Below the pieces are notes generated by a model. That model made no database searches. It was not told the DNA's origin and was given only the letters and a program-made list of their open reading frames with translations. A program made the translations under genes and the position numbers. From Devosiaceae bacterium (lineage in GTDB: Bacteria; Pseudomonadota; Alphaproteobacteria; Rhizobiales; Devosiaceae), in assembly GCA_021648585.1 (NCBI GenBank), contig JAKISM010000060.1, positions 1 through 12,499 of the forward strand: 12,499 bases of DNA, given 5' to 3'. Positions 1-7,396 of this stretch are shown here, one piece after another; positions within the stretch are counted from its first letter, which is position 1; every line of letters starts with the position of its first letter.

Positions 1-2
1 GT

Positions 3-71
3 AAAAATGAAATTGATCAATTTGCTCAAACACTTGAAGATGGATTGCTTAATATTAGAAATTTAATTTAA
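3..71 (+). CDS. C-terminal tail of an unidentified gene (partial)
   Basis: Only the last 22 residues are visible (KNEIDQFAQTLEDGLLNIRN then LI and a TAA stop). The frame is open from the window start. The acidic, amphipathic helix-like tail resembles the last helix of fold-type I PLP-dependent aminotransferases, but this is a weak impression from a very short stretch. Only 27 bases separate its stop from the next start, so it is probably in one operon with the BKACE gene. A second frame is also open to position 66, but its composition is less protein-like. Confidence 0.5.
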   Translation, partial: KNEIDQFAQTLEDGLLNIRNLI

Positions 72-98
72 GGTTTTTTAGAGCACGAGCTGATTAAA

Positions 99-923
99 AT
101 GGAAAATAATCCTTGCATTATTTGTGTAGCTATAACTGGCTCTGTGCCTACAAAAGCTAATAATATTGCTGTTCCAACGACTATAGAGGAGCAAATTGAA
201 AGCACGCATGAAAGCTTTGAGGCTGGCGCAAGCATTGCCCATTGTCACGTAAGAAATGATGATGAAACTCCAAGTTCTGATATAGAAAAATTTGCACGGC
301 TTAAGGAGGGATTAGAAAAACATTGCAAAGGCATAATCATTCAGCTTTCAACTGGCGGACGCTCTGGCGCTGGTCGAGAACGTGGCTCAATGTTACCCCT
401 TGCCCCTGATATGGCTTCGCTCTCAGTTGGCTCAAATAATTTCCCAACTAGAACTTATGAAAACCAACCAGATTTAGTTGATTATTTAGCCTCTGAAATG
501 ATTAAATATAATATCAAGCCCGAAATTGAAGCATTTGATCTTTCGCATATTTTTCAGGCCGTAAAAATGCAAAAAGATGGGCGTTTAATTGCTCCTCTTC
601 ACATACAATTTGTCATGGGAGTAAAAAACGCCATGCCAGTTGATAAACAAGTTTTTGATTTTTATGTCAAAACCGTAAAACGCCTAAGCCCAAACGCAAC
701 ATGGTGCGGGGCAGGAGTTGGCGCAAATCAAATCGTGCTAAATGAATGGTCAATTAAAGCAGGCGGGCATACAAGAACAGGTCTTGAGGATAATATTCGT
801 CTTGATAAAGATAATCTAGCACCATCAAATGCCGCCCTTGTTAAACGTGCGACTGAACTATGCGACAAATATAACCGCCCCGTTGCTAGTTGGCAACAAG
901 CTCGCAAAATTTTGCAATTATAG
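99..923 (+). CDS. BKACE family beta-keto acid cleavage enzyme (DUF849, Kce-like)
   Basis: A zinc-dependent TIM-barrel enzyme of the family typified by 3-keto-5-aminohexanoate cleavage enzyme (Kce), which condenses a beta-keto acid with acetyl-CoA to give acetoacetate and a CoA ester. The 274 residues match the usual family length. Aligned from memory to Kce, the zinc ligands are present as H48 and H50 (in AHCHVR) and E230 (in GLEDN), and the catalytic set R226, D231 and S84 (in LSTGG) is conserved. The residue aligned with Kce Glu14, which contacts the amino group of that substrate, is V16, so the substrate is probably not an amino-keto acid like that of Kce. No strong ribosome binding site precedes the ATG. 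Family assignment is secure; the substrate is unknown. Confidence 0.9.
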   Translation: MENNPCIICVAITGSVPTKANNIAVPTTIEEQIESTHESFEAGASIAHCHVRNDDETPSSDIEKFARLKEGLEKHCKGIIIQLSTGGRSGAGRERGSMLPLAPDMASLSVGSNNFPTRTYENQPDLVDYLASEMIKYNIKPEIEAFDLSHIFQAVKMQKDGRLIAPLHIQFVMGVKNAMPVDKQVFDFYVKTVKRLSPNATWCGAGVGANQIVLNEWSIKAGGHTRTGLEDNIRLDKDNLAPSNAALVKRATELCDKYNRPVASWQQARKILQL

Positions 924-950
924 TATTTTCTAAAAACAAAGTACGCTTAG

Positions 951-980
951 ACAAAAAAGGTCAGCCAAATGGCCGACCTT
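951..980 (-). terminator. Rho-independent terminator of carD
   Basis: On the minus strand a stem of ten pairs including one G:U (AAGGTCGGCC / GGCTGACCTT) with loop ATTT runs straight into a T-run (complement of A953-A958). It begins 22 bases after the carD stop. On the plus strand the same hairpin has an A-C mismatch and no T-run, so it serves mainly carD and only poorly the convergent BKACE gene. Confidence 0.85.
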
Positions 981-1002
981 AATATCTTCTCAAATACAAA
1001 AA

Positions 1003-1611
1003 TTAAGCAGCGGCTTCTTTGCCCTTGCCCTTTGTTTCAATAGCTTCATTCGCACCATTTTCAGATTTAGCCTCTTCGCTTTTAGCAATACGGGGGACTT
1101 TCATATCAAGGCTCTTCTGAATCAATTCAACTGCTTCTGTGATAGTAATTTTATTCACAGTACCAATTTCACGACCCATGCGATCCATTGCCTGTTCAAA
1201 TAATTGACGCTCAGAATATGATTGCTCTGGTTGCTCGCTTGAGCGGTAAAGATCACGCACAACTTCTGCAATAAAAATTAAATCGCCTGAATTGATTTTT
1301 GCTTCATATTCTTGCGCACGGCGGCTCCACATAGTGCGCTTTACTCTAGCGCGCGCTGCAACTGTTGAAAGAGCTTTTGCCACCACTTCTTCATTTGCTA
1401 ATTTTCTCATACCAACTGATTTTATCTTTGCCACAGGAACACGCAAAGTTAGCTTGTCTTGCTCAAAATAAATAACAAGCAATTCAAGTGTTAGTCCTGC
1501 AATTTCTTCACTATCTATTGAAGAAATTTTACCAACGCCATGCGCTGGGTAAACTACAAATTCGCCGGTCTTAAAACCAGCACGTTGTTGAGATTTTTTT
1601 ACTGTTGCCAT
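1003..1611 (-). CDS. carD: CarD family transcriptional regulator
   Basis: CarD binds the RNA polymerase beta subunit with its N-terminal Tudor-like domain and stabilises open promoter complexes through its C-terminal DNA-binding domain, as known from mycobacteria and Caulobacter. I place the start at the ATG whose first base is 1611, because AGGAG (1620-1624) lies 8 bases before it and the protein then starts MATVKKSQQR as in other alphaproteobacteria; an upstream ATG at 1650 has no such support. Of 202 residues, about 11-75 (FKTGEFVVYPAHGVGKI to MRKL) form the polymerase-interacting domain and about 85-160 the helical DNA-binding domain, with the tryptophan in TMWSRRAQEYE matching the DNA-wedging Trp. 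The last 30 residues are a charged Ala/Lys/Glu tail. It lies downstream of fdxA, a common Rhizobiales order. Confidence 0.95.
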   Translation of the reverse strand: MATVKKSQQRAGFKTGEFVVYPAHGVGKISSIDSEEIAGLTLELLVIYFEQDKLTLRVPVAKIKSVGMRKLANEEVVAKALSTVAARARVKRTMWSRRAQEYEAKINSGDLIFIAEVVRDLYRSSEQPEQSYSERQLFEQAMDRMGREIGTVNKITITEAVELIQKSLDMKVPRIAKSEEAKSENGANEAIETKGKGKEAAA

Positions 1612-1810
1612 ATGGCATACTCCTGACTTGATAACGATGGAAAAGCCCATCTCCCGTTTATTCTCTTATTCACTGGCTCTTAAACATAAGCCTTATTTTT
1701 TGCAAACTTTTAAAAGAGGTCATAAAAACAACCTTTTCAAACTTTAATTATTTGGGTTATATTGTTAGATAATGCTTTCACAATTAAAAAAGACAATTTG
1801 CATATGTAGC

Positions 1811-1839
1811 ACTATAACACATTTTTAACGAAAAATCAA
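1811..1839 (-). promoter_or_regulatory. Probable carD promoter
   Basis: Read on the minus strand, TTGATT (complement of 1834-1839) is followed after exactly 17 bases by TATAGT (complement of 1811-1816). Transcription would start near 1804, giving carD its own promoter and an untranslated leader of about 190 bases (1612-1804) in which I see no conserved element. The match is visual only. Confidence 0.5.
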
Positions 1840-1845
1840 AAGTCC

Positions 1846-1862
1846 ATTTATTATCAATAAAT
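1846..1862 (-). terminator. Weak candidate terminator after fdxA
   Basis: A perfect seven-pair A/T-only hairpin, ATTTATT-GAT-AATAAAT on the minus strand, begins 10 bases after the fdxA stop and is followed by GGACTTTTGATTTTT. It has no G:C pairs, so termination would be weak, and the following T-rich stretch overlaps the -35 of the carD promoter. Partial read-through into carD is likely. Confidence 0.25.
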
Positions 1863-1872
1863 TATACTTAAT

Positions 1873-2211
1873 TTAGTCGCCTTCTCCGGGCTCTTTTGAG
1901 AAGAATTTTTCAAATTTACCTTCCATGCCGTCATATTTTTCAGCGTCCGGCATTTGCTCACGATTTTCAGTAATATTTGGCCAAATGGAGGCGTATTTTG
2001 TATTTATTTCAAGCCATGTCTCAAGACCAGATTCAGTATCTGGCTTAATTGCTTCGGCAGGACATTCAGGCTCACATACTCCGCAATCAATACATTCATC
2101 AGGGTGAATAACTAACATATTTTCGCCCTCATAAAAACAATCAACAGGACACACTTCAACACAATCAAGATATTTACACTTTATGCAGTTGTCCACGACG
2201 ATATAAGTCAT
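1873..2211 (-). CDS. fdxA: Seven-iron ferredoxin FdxA
   Basis: A small cytoplasmic electron carrier of the Azotobacter ferredoxin I type, holding one [3Fe-4S] and one [4Fe-4S] cluster. The 112 residues fit the family. Cysteines at 9, 17 and 50 should bind the 3Fe cluster and those at 21, 40, 43 and 46 the 4Fe cluster; C12 and C25 match the non-ligand cysteines, all one residue later than in Azotobacter FdI. The C-terminal extension (WLEINTKYASIWPNIT) is typical. AGGA at 2218-2221 sits 6 bases before the ATG. It lies between the helicase remnant and carD. In related genomes an S4-domain gene usually precedes fdxA; it is absent here. The redox partner cannot be told from the window. Confidence 0.95.
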   Translation of the reverse strand: MTYIVVDNCIKCKYLDCVEVCPVDCFYEGENMLVIHPDECIDCGVCEPECPAEAIKPDTESGLETWLEINTKYASIWPNITENREQMPDAEKYDGMEGKFEKFFSKEPGEGD

Positions 2212-2274
2212 ATTTTTTCCTAAATGAGCAGTAGCTTATAATCACTAATAATGATTTTTTACATTGTTTGCTTA

Positions 2275-2322
2275 GCTATATTGTTTTTAGCAAAAGGGCA
2301 AGTTTTTTAGTCAAAAGGGCAA
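2275..2322 (-). promoter_or_regulatory. fdxA upstream region: 11-base direct repeat and possible promoter
   Basis: CAAAAGGGCAA occurs at 2291-2301 and 2312-2322, two helical turns apart. On the minus strand each reads TTGCCCTTTTG, so the copy nearer fdxA offers a -35 (TTGCCC) with TATAGC (complement of 2275-2280) 15 bases later, a short spacer. The same TTGCCCTTTT string forms the -35 of the cobU promoter. The second copy may be an operator or a simple duplication. Confidence 0.35.
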
Positions 2323-2353
2323 ATACGAAGCCACCTAAAACTCTATTGTAAAT

Positions 2354-3781
2354 CTATGATTTAATTTTTAGAGCGGCAAGTGCTGCAAACGGCGAATCTT
2401 TGTCAAATGATTTAGGCTTTGGTTTTCTCTTGAAATTAGCACCTTTTTGTTTGCTATCTTTATAAGGTTTTTTATTATTCTCTTTGTTTTTGGAATTTGC
2501 AAACCTATTATTCACTTTATGTTTATTGACATTATCCCTGTTAGCATTGCCCTTATTAGCTTGACGCTGAAAGTTAAAAAACCAGACCTCATCAAATTGC
2601 TCTACTTGTGCTTCACTATTTTCATCAGCTTTATTTTCACTTGGCTTTTTTGATTTATCATTTTCTATATTAGTTGGATTTTCTCCATCAATTTTTGCCA
2701 ACGAAACAACATCATCATTTATTTCTGTTTCTTCTTTTGCAACTTCTTCTTTTATAATTTCTTCAATTTTCGTGCGCTCAACCCGATAGCCAAGAGATGT
2801 TAAAACTGATGAAAAATCAGCCCCCGCACAACCAAGCAATGATGTCATTTCAACATTTACACGAAAGCCATTTTTAGGTGCCGCGCCAACTGGCAATTCA
2901 CTTGCTTGTTCACCTTGATACCTATCCGAATCAAGTGCAATAAGCGGCCTTATTAAATCAGCTAAGCGCTCTAAAATATCAATGCGCACCGCTCGCTTTC
3001 CCGCAACCTTAAACCCGCCAACTTCATATAATTGTTTATTAATCGCTGGGTTAATCTCAACTGAAGTGCGCCCAGAAAGAATAATATGCGCTAATTGTGC
3101 CAATCCCTCCTCTTGTGTTCCTTCTTGCGTTTCTTCTTGTGAAACATCGTCATTTTGCAGCGCCCAAAGAATAAGCAATAATTCTCGTGGAGCTGGCTTT
3201 AATGTAAGCGGTAAATAAACATGATACGCCCCAAACTTTATGCCAAAACGACGCAATTTTGCACGTACATCTTGATCAAGTCCTTTGACAATATTTACAA
3301 CTTTTTGACGGGCAACAATTCCATAATTATCAAAAATATGCGTACATAACTCAAGCGCTAAACCATCAATTTCATGTGGATTTTTAAGTGCCAAAATAAG
3401 TTCGAGCAAAGAATTAATATGGTGACGCAACCAAAGATTAAGCCGCCCCTCAATATTTTTAATATTATCAGGTAAAATTTGATCATCAGCTAATAGGATA
3501 ATCTTGGGAAAATATTTATCCTCCCCCTTACTCAAGCTGGCAATTTTTTCACCCTTCCAGCGTAACGAGCCATCAGTGCTTAATATAATTTGATCATTTG
3601 GCGCACCAATAAGCCGATCACTAGCATGAGAAAGCTCTTTCGCAATCGCTTCCTTATGTAGGTCAACAGGCTCAGCATCATTATCTGATTTTGCATAATT
3701 AAATCTTAGACCCTTAATAGCGCCTATTATTTTACCATCAACAAGGACTTCGTCCTTATTCTCAATTTGTGGTGAATTCAT
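2354..3781 (-). pseudogene. C-terminal half of an MgpS-type helicase, motor domains missing
   Basis: The 475 residues match only the C-terminal half of the large alphaproteobacterial helicase (about 1000 residues) that normally lies upstream of fdxA. Recognisable stretches are EVLVDGKIIGAIKGLRF (11-27), TDGSLRWKG (69-77), GLDQDVRAKLRRFGIKFGAY (167-186), LKPAP (194-198), NVEMTSLLGCAG (309-320) and the conserved end DSPFAALAALK (462-472). Residues about 405-460 are an Asn/Lys-rich low-complexity linker. There is no Walker A, no DEx(D/H) box and no HELICc region. An in-frame TAA lies immediately before the ATG, so the N-terminal half is not merely in another start choice. The remaining frame is fully open, which argues that it is either recently cut or kept as a separate RNA- or nucleic acid-binding protein. 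I see no helicase code in 3782-4266. Confidence 0.7.
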
Positions 3782-4234
3782 TTATTCGTCTCTTTGTGGC
3801 ATAACTTATAATTGTGATTAGCATTCATAAAACAGTTTGTCATTAACTCAAATCATTGAAAAAGCAATATCTAATCTAAAAATCATATTTTATCAAATTG
3901 TTATATTTTGGTACAAGTTTTTATATTTCAATAAAGCAAATTAACACTTAGCACGAAAAGAGAACGAACAGGGAGCGAATCAGCCTCTATATCAAAGTTC
4001 TATATTTGTTCACTACGATATATGGTGATTTACATAAGTAACAAACATAGTGATTATTTTATGACCGATATTTCATCTCAAATTGCAAAAATACATTAAT
4101 CTTGATTAGAGAACCGTTAAAATTTAGCTTTTGCTAACTAAGTTTAAGAGTAAATAAAATCAAAAGCTCTAATATTTTTTTGCTTTTTAAGGATTAAGGC
4201 CTGCAATTTAAGGGATCTACCTATAAATCTTGAT
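3782..4234. other. Long gene-free AT-rich stretch
   Basis: No convincing coding frame is present on either strand; the longest ATG-led runs are very short (for example 12 codons from 4061, MTDISSQIAKIH). The stretch holds the candidate promoter at 3887-3916 and an inverted repeat AGCTTTTG (4126-4133) / CAAAAGCT (4161-4168) followed on the plus strand by a T-run (4174-4181). It probably occupies the place where the N-terminal helicase half was lost. Confidence 0.5.
3887..3916 (-). promoter_or_regulatory. Candidate promoter for the helicase C-terminal half
   Basis: On the minus strand TTGTAC (complement of 3911-3916) is followed after 18 bases by TAAAAT (complement of 3887-3892), about 105 bases before the ATG at 3781. 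If real, it shows that the truncated gene is transcribed in its own right. Confidence 0.35.
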
Positions 4235-4261
4235 AAAAAACATTTTGACTGTGCCAAAATG
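4235..4261 (-). terminator. Rho-independent terminator of cobU
   Basis: On the minus strand a perfect seven-pair stem CATTTTG / CAAAATG with loop GCACAGT is followed by six T (complement of 4235-4240). It begins 5 bases after the cobU stop codon. Confidence 0.85.
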
Positions 4262-4266
4262 AGAAT

Positions 4267-4803
4267 CTATTTAGGCAAACTTCCTTTAAGTAATAAAGGC
4301 AAACCAGCAGCAATAAAATAGACTTCTGCACAGTTTTTTGCCATTTTTTGATTTAACAAGCCAAGCACATCACGAAACTCTCTGGCCAATTTATTTTGTG
4401 GCACAATTCCTAAGCCAACCTCGCTTGAAACAAAAATAACTGTTGCATTTTTTATTTTTTCAACAGCCTCACATAGGTTTTTAGTTTCATTTTCAACATT
4501 ATGATTTTCAATCATAAGATTTGAAACCCATAATGTAAGACAATCAACTAAAATAACATCATGCGTTTTTGCGGCCCTCTTAATAGCCTCAGCAAGCTCA
4601 AGCGGCTCCTCAATATTTGTAAAATCATCTTTGCGCCTTAAAATATGCAATTCAATGCGCTTTGCCATTTCCTCGTCGCTATTTTGAGCATTTGCAGTGG
4701 CAATATAGGCTCGTTGCCTGCCCAATTTAAGCGCCAAATCTTCTGCATATTGGCTTTTGCCTGAACGAGCGCCGCCAAGAACTAAAATATGTCCCTTATC
4801 CAT
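4267..4803 (-). CDS. cobU: Adenosylcobinamide kinase / adenosylcobinamide-phosphate guanylyltransferase
   Basis: The bifunctional CobU/CobP enzyme phosphorylates adenosylcobinamide and then adds GMP, giving adenosylcobinamide-GDP for attachment of the lower ligand of vitamin B12. The 178 residues match the family. The P-loop is GGARSGKS (10-17); H53 in RIELH corresponds to the guanylylated histidine (His46 in Salmonella); ILVDCLTLWVSNLM (84-97) and SSEVGLGIVPQNKLAREFRD (126-145) are family signatures. The gene stands alone with its own promoter and terminator, and no other cobalamin gene is in view, so the enzyme may serve salvage of cobinamide or a pathway encoded elsewhere. No clear Shine-Dalgarno sequence precedes the ATG at 4803. 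No B12 riboswitch could be recognised in its leader. Confidence 0.95.
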   Translation of the reverse strand: MDKGHILVLGGARSGKSQYAEDLALKLGRQRAYIATANAQNSDEEMAKRIELHILRRKDDFTNIEEPLELAEAIKRAAKTHDVILVDCLTLWVSNLMIENHNVENETKNLCEAVEKIKNATVIFVSSEVGLGIVPQNKLAREFRDVLGLLNQKMAKNCAEVYFIAAGLPLLLKGSLPK

Positions 4804-4871
4804 TACATCAACTTTATTGTTAAATTAGCAGGGGTGCTGGGTGCGTATGCAACATCACCAACTATATGATG

Positions 4872-4899
4872 ATTATACATTTAACTACAAAAAGGGCAA
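4872..4899 (-). promoter_or_regulatory. cobU promoter
   Basis: On the minus strand TTGCCC (complement of 4894-4899) is followed after 16 bases by a perfect TATAAT (complement of 4872-4877), about 70 bases before the cobU ATG. The -35 lies within the string TTGCCCTTTTT, shared with the fdxA upstream repeat. A plus-strand promoter for the divergent kinase-zwf operon must lie in the same 160-base gap, but I found no good match. Confidence 0.6.
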
Positions 4900-4987
4900 T
4901 CAAAACATGAAATAAGCACAAGAATATGCTTTTACAATTCCCATTTTAGCACTAACCTAATTAATGTCTTTGTTAGGAGAATGTTTT

Positions 4988-5878
4988 TTGCAAAAGTCAA
5001 TTAAGCAATTATTTTTGGGGGTTGATGGCGGTGGTACAAAATGTGCAATGCGTCTTGTTGATGAAAATTCAAATATTTTGGCTGAAGAAGTGCTTTCTAA
5101 CTCTTCAAATTTACAAGTAAATAATGGCGAAAATGCTTATTATTCTGTCCTTCAGTTAAGCGAAATTATATTTCAAAAAGCAGGACTTGATTTAAGACAA
5201 GATAGCAAAAGAACTTATGCGTGTTTTGGCATGTCTGGTGCGCGCTTAAAAAGAGCTAAACAAGATTTCTCTAAACGCAATTTTCCTTTTGCTAAAACTC
5301 ATATCTGTGATGATATCGACATTGCGCAAATAGGAGCTTTTTTAGGGAAAGATGGCGCAGTGCTTATCATTGGCACGGGCTCGGCCGGTCTTTCAATAAT
5401 CAACAATGAGCGCTTTCAGGTTGGGGGTTGGGGATTTAATATTGGCGATGATATGTCAGGAGCTATTTTGGGACGGAAATTATTGCGTATGAGTTTACAA
5501 GCACATGAGGGGCTTATTAATTCAAGCGAATTGACAAAAAATATAATGGCACAATTTGATAATAGTGCTGAAAATCTTATGGCATTTTCATTCAATAAGG
5601 ATACAAAACCTGCAACTTATGCAAAACATATGCCCCTGCTTATTGAGCATTTTGAAAAAAATGATAAAAATGCTATCAAATTAATAGAGTTTGAAATGCT
5701 CGCAATAGAAAAATATATTCACTACTTTAAGAAAAATGGTGCGAAAGAAATAGCTATAATTGGCGGATTTGGTGAGCGCCTTTTGCCAATAATTAAACAA
5801 CGATTTGACAAAATAATTATAAAAGCAAAATCAGACCCATTAAATGGTGCAATTATTTTAGCCAAAAGATTAGTATAA
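4988..5878 (+). CDS. BadF/BadG/BcrA/BcrD family sugar kinase (N-acetylglucosamine kinase-like)
   Basis: An ASKHA-fold ATPase of the type that includes eukaryotic NagK and bacterial glucosamine kinases; it probably phosphorylates a hexose or amino sugar at C6. I choose the TTG at 4988 because AGGAG (4975-4979) lies 8 bases before it and inside the longer reading from an ATG at 4964; this gives 296 residues. Counting from that start, the first phosphate-binding loop is LGVDGGGTK (10-18), the second is IIGTGSAG (about 127-134), then GGWGFNIGDDMSG, and the adenosine-binding motif is IIGGFGER near the end. It lies 33 bases before zwf and is probably its operon partner, which suggests that its product feeds hexose phosphate metabolism. 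The exact substrate (glucosamine, N-acetylglucosamine or glucose) cannot be decided. Confidence 0.85.
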   Translation: MQKSIKQLFLGVDGGGTKCAMRLVDENSNILAEEVLSNSSNLQVNNGENAYYSVLQLSEIIFQKAGLDLRQDSKRTYACFGMSGARLKRAKQDFSKRNFPFAKTHICDDIDIAQIGAFLGKDGAVLIIGTGSAGLSIINNERFQVGGWGFNIGDDMSGAILGRKLLRMSLQAHEGLINSSELTKNIMAQFDNSAENLMAFSFNKDTKPATYAKHMPLLIEHFEKNDKNAIKLIEFEMLAIEKYIHYFKKNGAKEIAIIGGFGERLLPIIKQRFDKIIIKAKSDPLNGAIILAKRLV

Positions 5879-5911
5879 AGCGATTATTTATTAATAACAA
5901 AAGAGATTAAA

Positions 5912-7396
5912 ATGACTTCTCGTATTATTCCAGTAAAACCTTTTGATTATGTAGTATTTGGAGCTACTGGCGATCTCACATATAAAAAACTTATTCCAGC
6001 GCTTTATCATCGTTTTGCCGATGGGCAATTTGATGAACAATCAAAAATAATAGGCATTGCCCGCTCAAACTGGAATGATGAACAATTCCGCTCTTTTGTA
6101 AAAAAATCTATCAACGAATTTATCGACAAACCCTTGATTGAAGAGGATGTCCTCAAAAGATTTATTTCTTGTTTTAGCTATATAGCAAATGATATAAATA
6201 GCGATAAGGGCTGGGCAGAACTTGGTGAACATTTAAGAGACGATAAGAACATAATCCGTGCTTTTTATCTTGCAGTGCCGCCAAGCATATTTGCGCCAAT
6301 TTGTGATAATATCGCCAAATGGAATTATTGGCAAAGTGATGCTCGAGTAGTAGTTGAAAAACCGCTTGGCCATGACTTGCAATCCTCCAAAGAGATAAAT
6401 AACGCCATTGAGCGCACTTTTTGTGAAGATCAAATATACCGTATTGATCATTATTTAGGCAAAGAAACAGTACAAAATCTGTTAGCGCTTAGATTTGCCA
6501 ATATCTTGTTTGAGCCAATTTGGAATTCTGCCCATATTGATCATGTGCAAATTAGCGTTTGTGAAACTATTGGCGCTGGCACACGTGGCTATTACGATGG
6601 AACTGGTGCGTTGCGTGATATGGTGCAAAATCATATTTTGCAATTATTATGTTTAGTGGCAATGGAGCCTCCCGCCTCTGATAGAGCAAACTCACTGCGT
6701 GATGAAAAACTTAAAGTGCTGCATTCGCTAGCTCCTATTTCTGGTGAAAATGTTGAAAAGCTTACTGTACGTGGGCAATATGGTGGAGTGAGCGCTGAGG
6801 GTGTATCTGTTAAATCTTATCAAGAAGAATTAGATGAAAGCAAGAAGGGCTCGCACACCGAAACTTTTGTGGCGTTAAAACTCGCCCTTAAAAACTGGCG
6901 CTGGTCTGGCGTGCCATTTTATTTACGCACCGGCAAACGTATGGCAAAACGCATGTCTGAGATTGTAATTCAATTTCGTGAAATTCCGCATTCAATTTTC
7001 TCGCACGCAAAAGGCGCGCCAATTCCCAATATGCTAGTAATAAGACTTCAACCTGATGAAGGGGTGAAATTATTTATGATGATTAAAGATCCTGGCCCGG
7101 GTGGAATGCGCCTCAAAGAAGTACATCTTAATCTTAGTTTTGCCGAGGCTTTTAACGAGCGCACCCCCAACGCCTATGAGCGTTTATTATTGGACGTAAT
7201 TAGAGGCAATCAAACCCTATTTATGCGCCGTGATGAATTAGAAGCCGCTTGGGCTTGGATTGATCCAATAATGAGCGCTTGGCAGGAGGCAGATAAGCCC
7301 CCACAAAAATACAATGCTGGCACATGGGGGCCAACTAATTCAATAGCACTAATTGAGCGTGATGGACGCACATGGCACGAAGAAAGCGATTTTTAA
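5912..7396 (+). CDS. zwf: Glucose-6-phosphate 1-dehydrogenase
   Basis: Oxidises glucose-6-phosphate to 6-phosphogluconolactone with NAD(P)+, the entry step to the Entner-Doudoroff and pentose phosphate routes. The 494 residues are full length. The nucleotide-binding motif is FGATGDL (16-22); VVEKPLG (147-153) and the active-site signature RIDHYLGKE (177-185) are intact, with D179 and H180, and H241 in MVQNH as the likely catalytic base. AGAG precedes the ATG by 6 bases. Its TAA stop overlaps the next ATG by one base (TAATG at 7394-7398), so translation of pgl is probably coupled to it. Confidence 0.98.
   Translation: MTSRIIPVKPFDYVVFGATGDLTYKKLIPALYHRFADGQFDEQSKIIGIARSNWNDEQFRSFVKKSINEFIDKPLIEEDVLKRFISCFSYIANDINSDKGWAELGEHLRDDKNIIRAFYLAVPPSIFAPICDNIAKWNYWQSDARVVVEKPLGHDLQSSKEINNAIERTFCEDQIYRIDHYLGKETVQNLLALRFANILFEPIWNSAHIDHVQISVCETIGAGTRGYYDGTGALRDMVQNHILQLLCLVAMEPPASDRANSLRDEKLKVLHSLAPISGENVEKLTVRGQYGGVSAEGVSVKSYQEELDESKKGSHTETFVALKLALKNWRWSGVPFYLRTGKRMAKRMSEIVIQFREIPHSIFSHAKGAPIPNMLVIRLQPDEGVKLFMMIKDPGPGGMRLKEVHLNLSFAEAFNERTPNAYERLLLDVIRGNQTLFMRRDELEAAWAWIDPIMSAWQEADKPPQKYNAGTWGPTNSIALIERDGRTWHEESDF

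Noticed and set aside
4804..4871. Possible cobalamin riboswitch in the cobU leader
   Set aside because: The leader is only about 65 bases from the predicted start, and the conserved B12 box could not be found; GGGTGC repeated near 4834-4845 is not enough.
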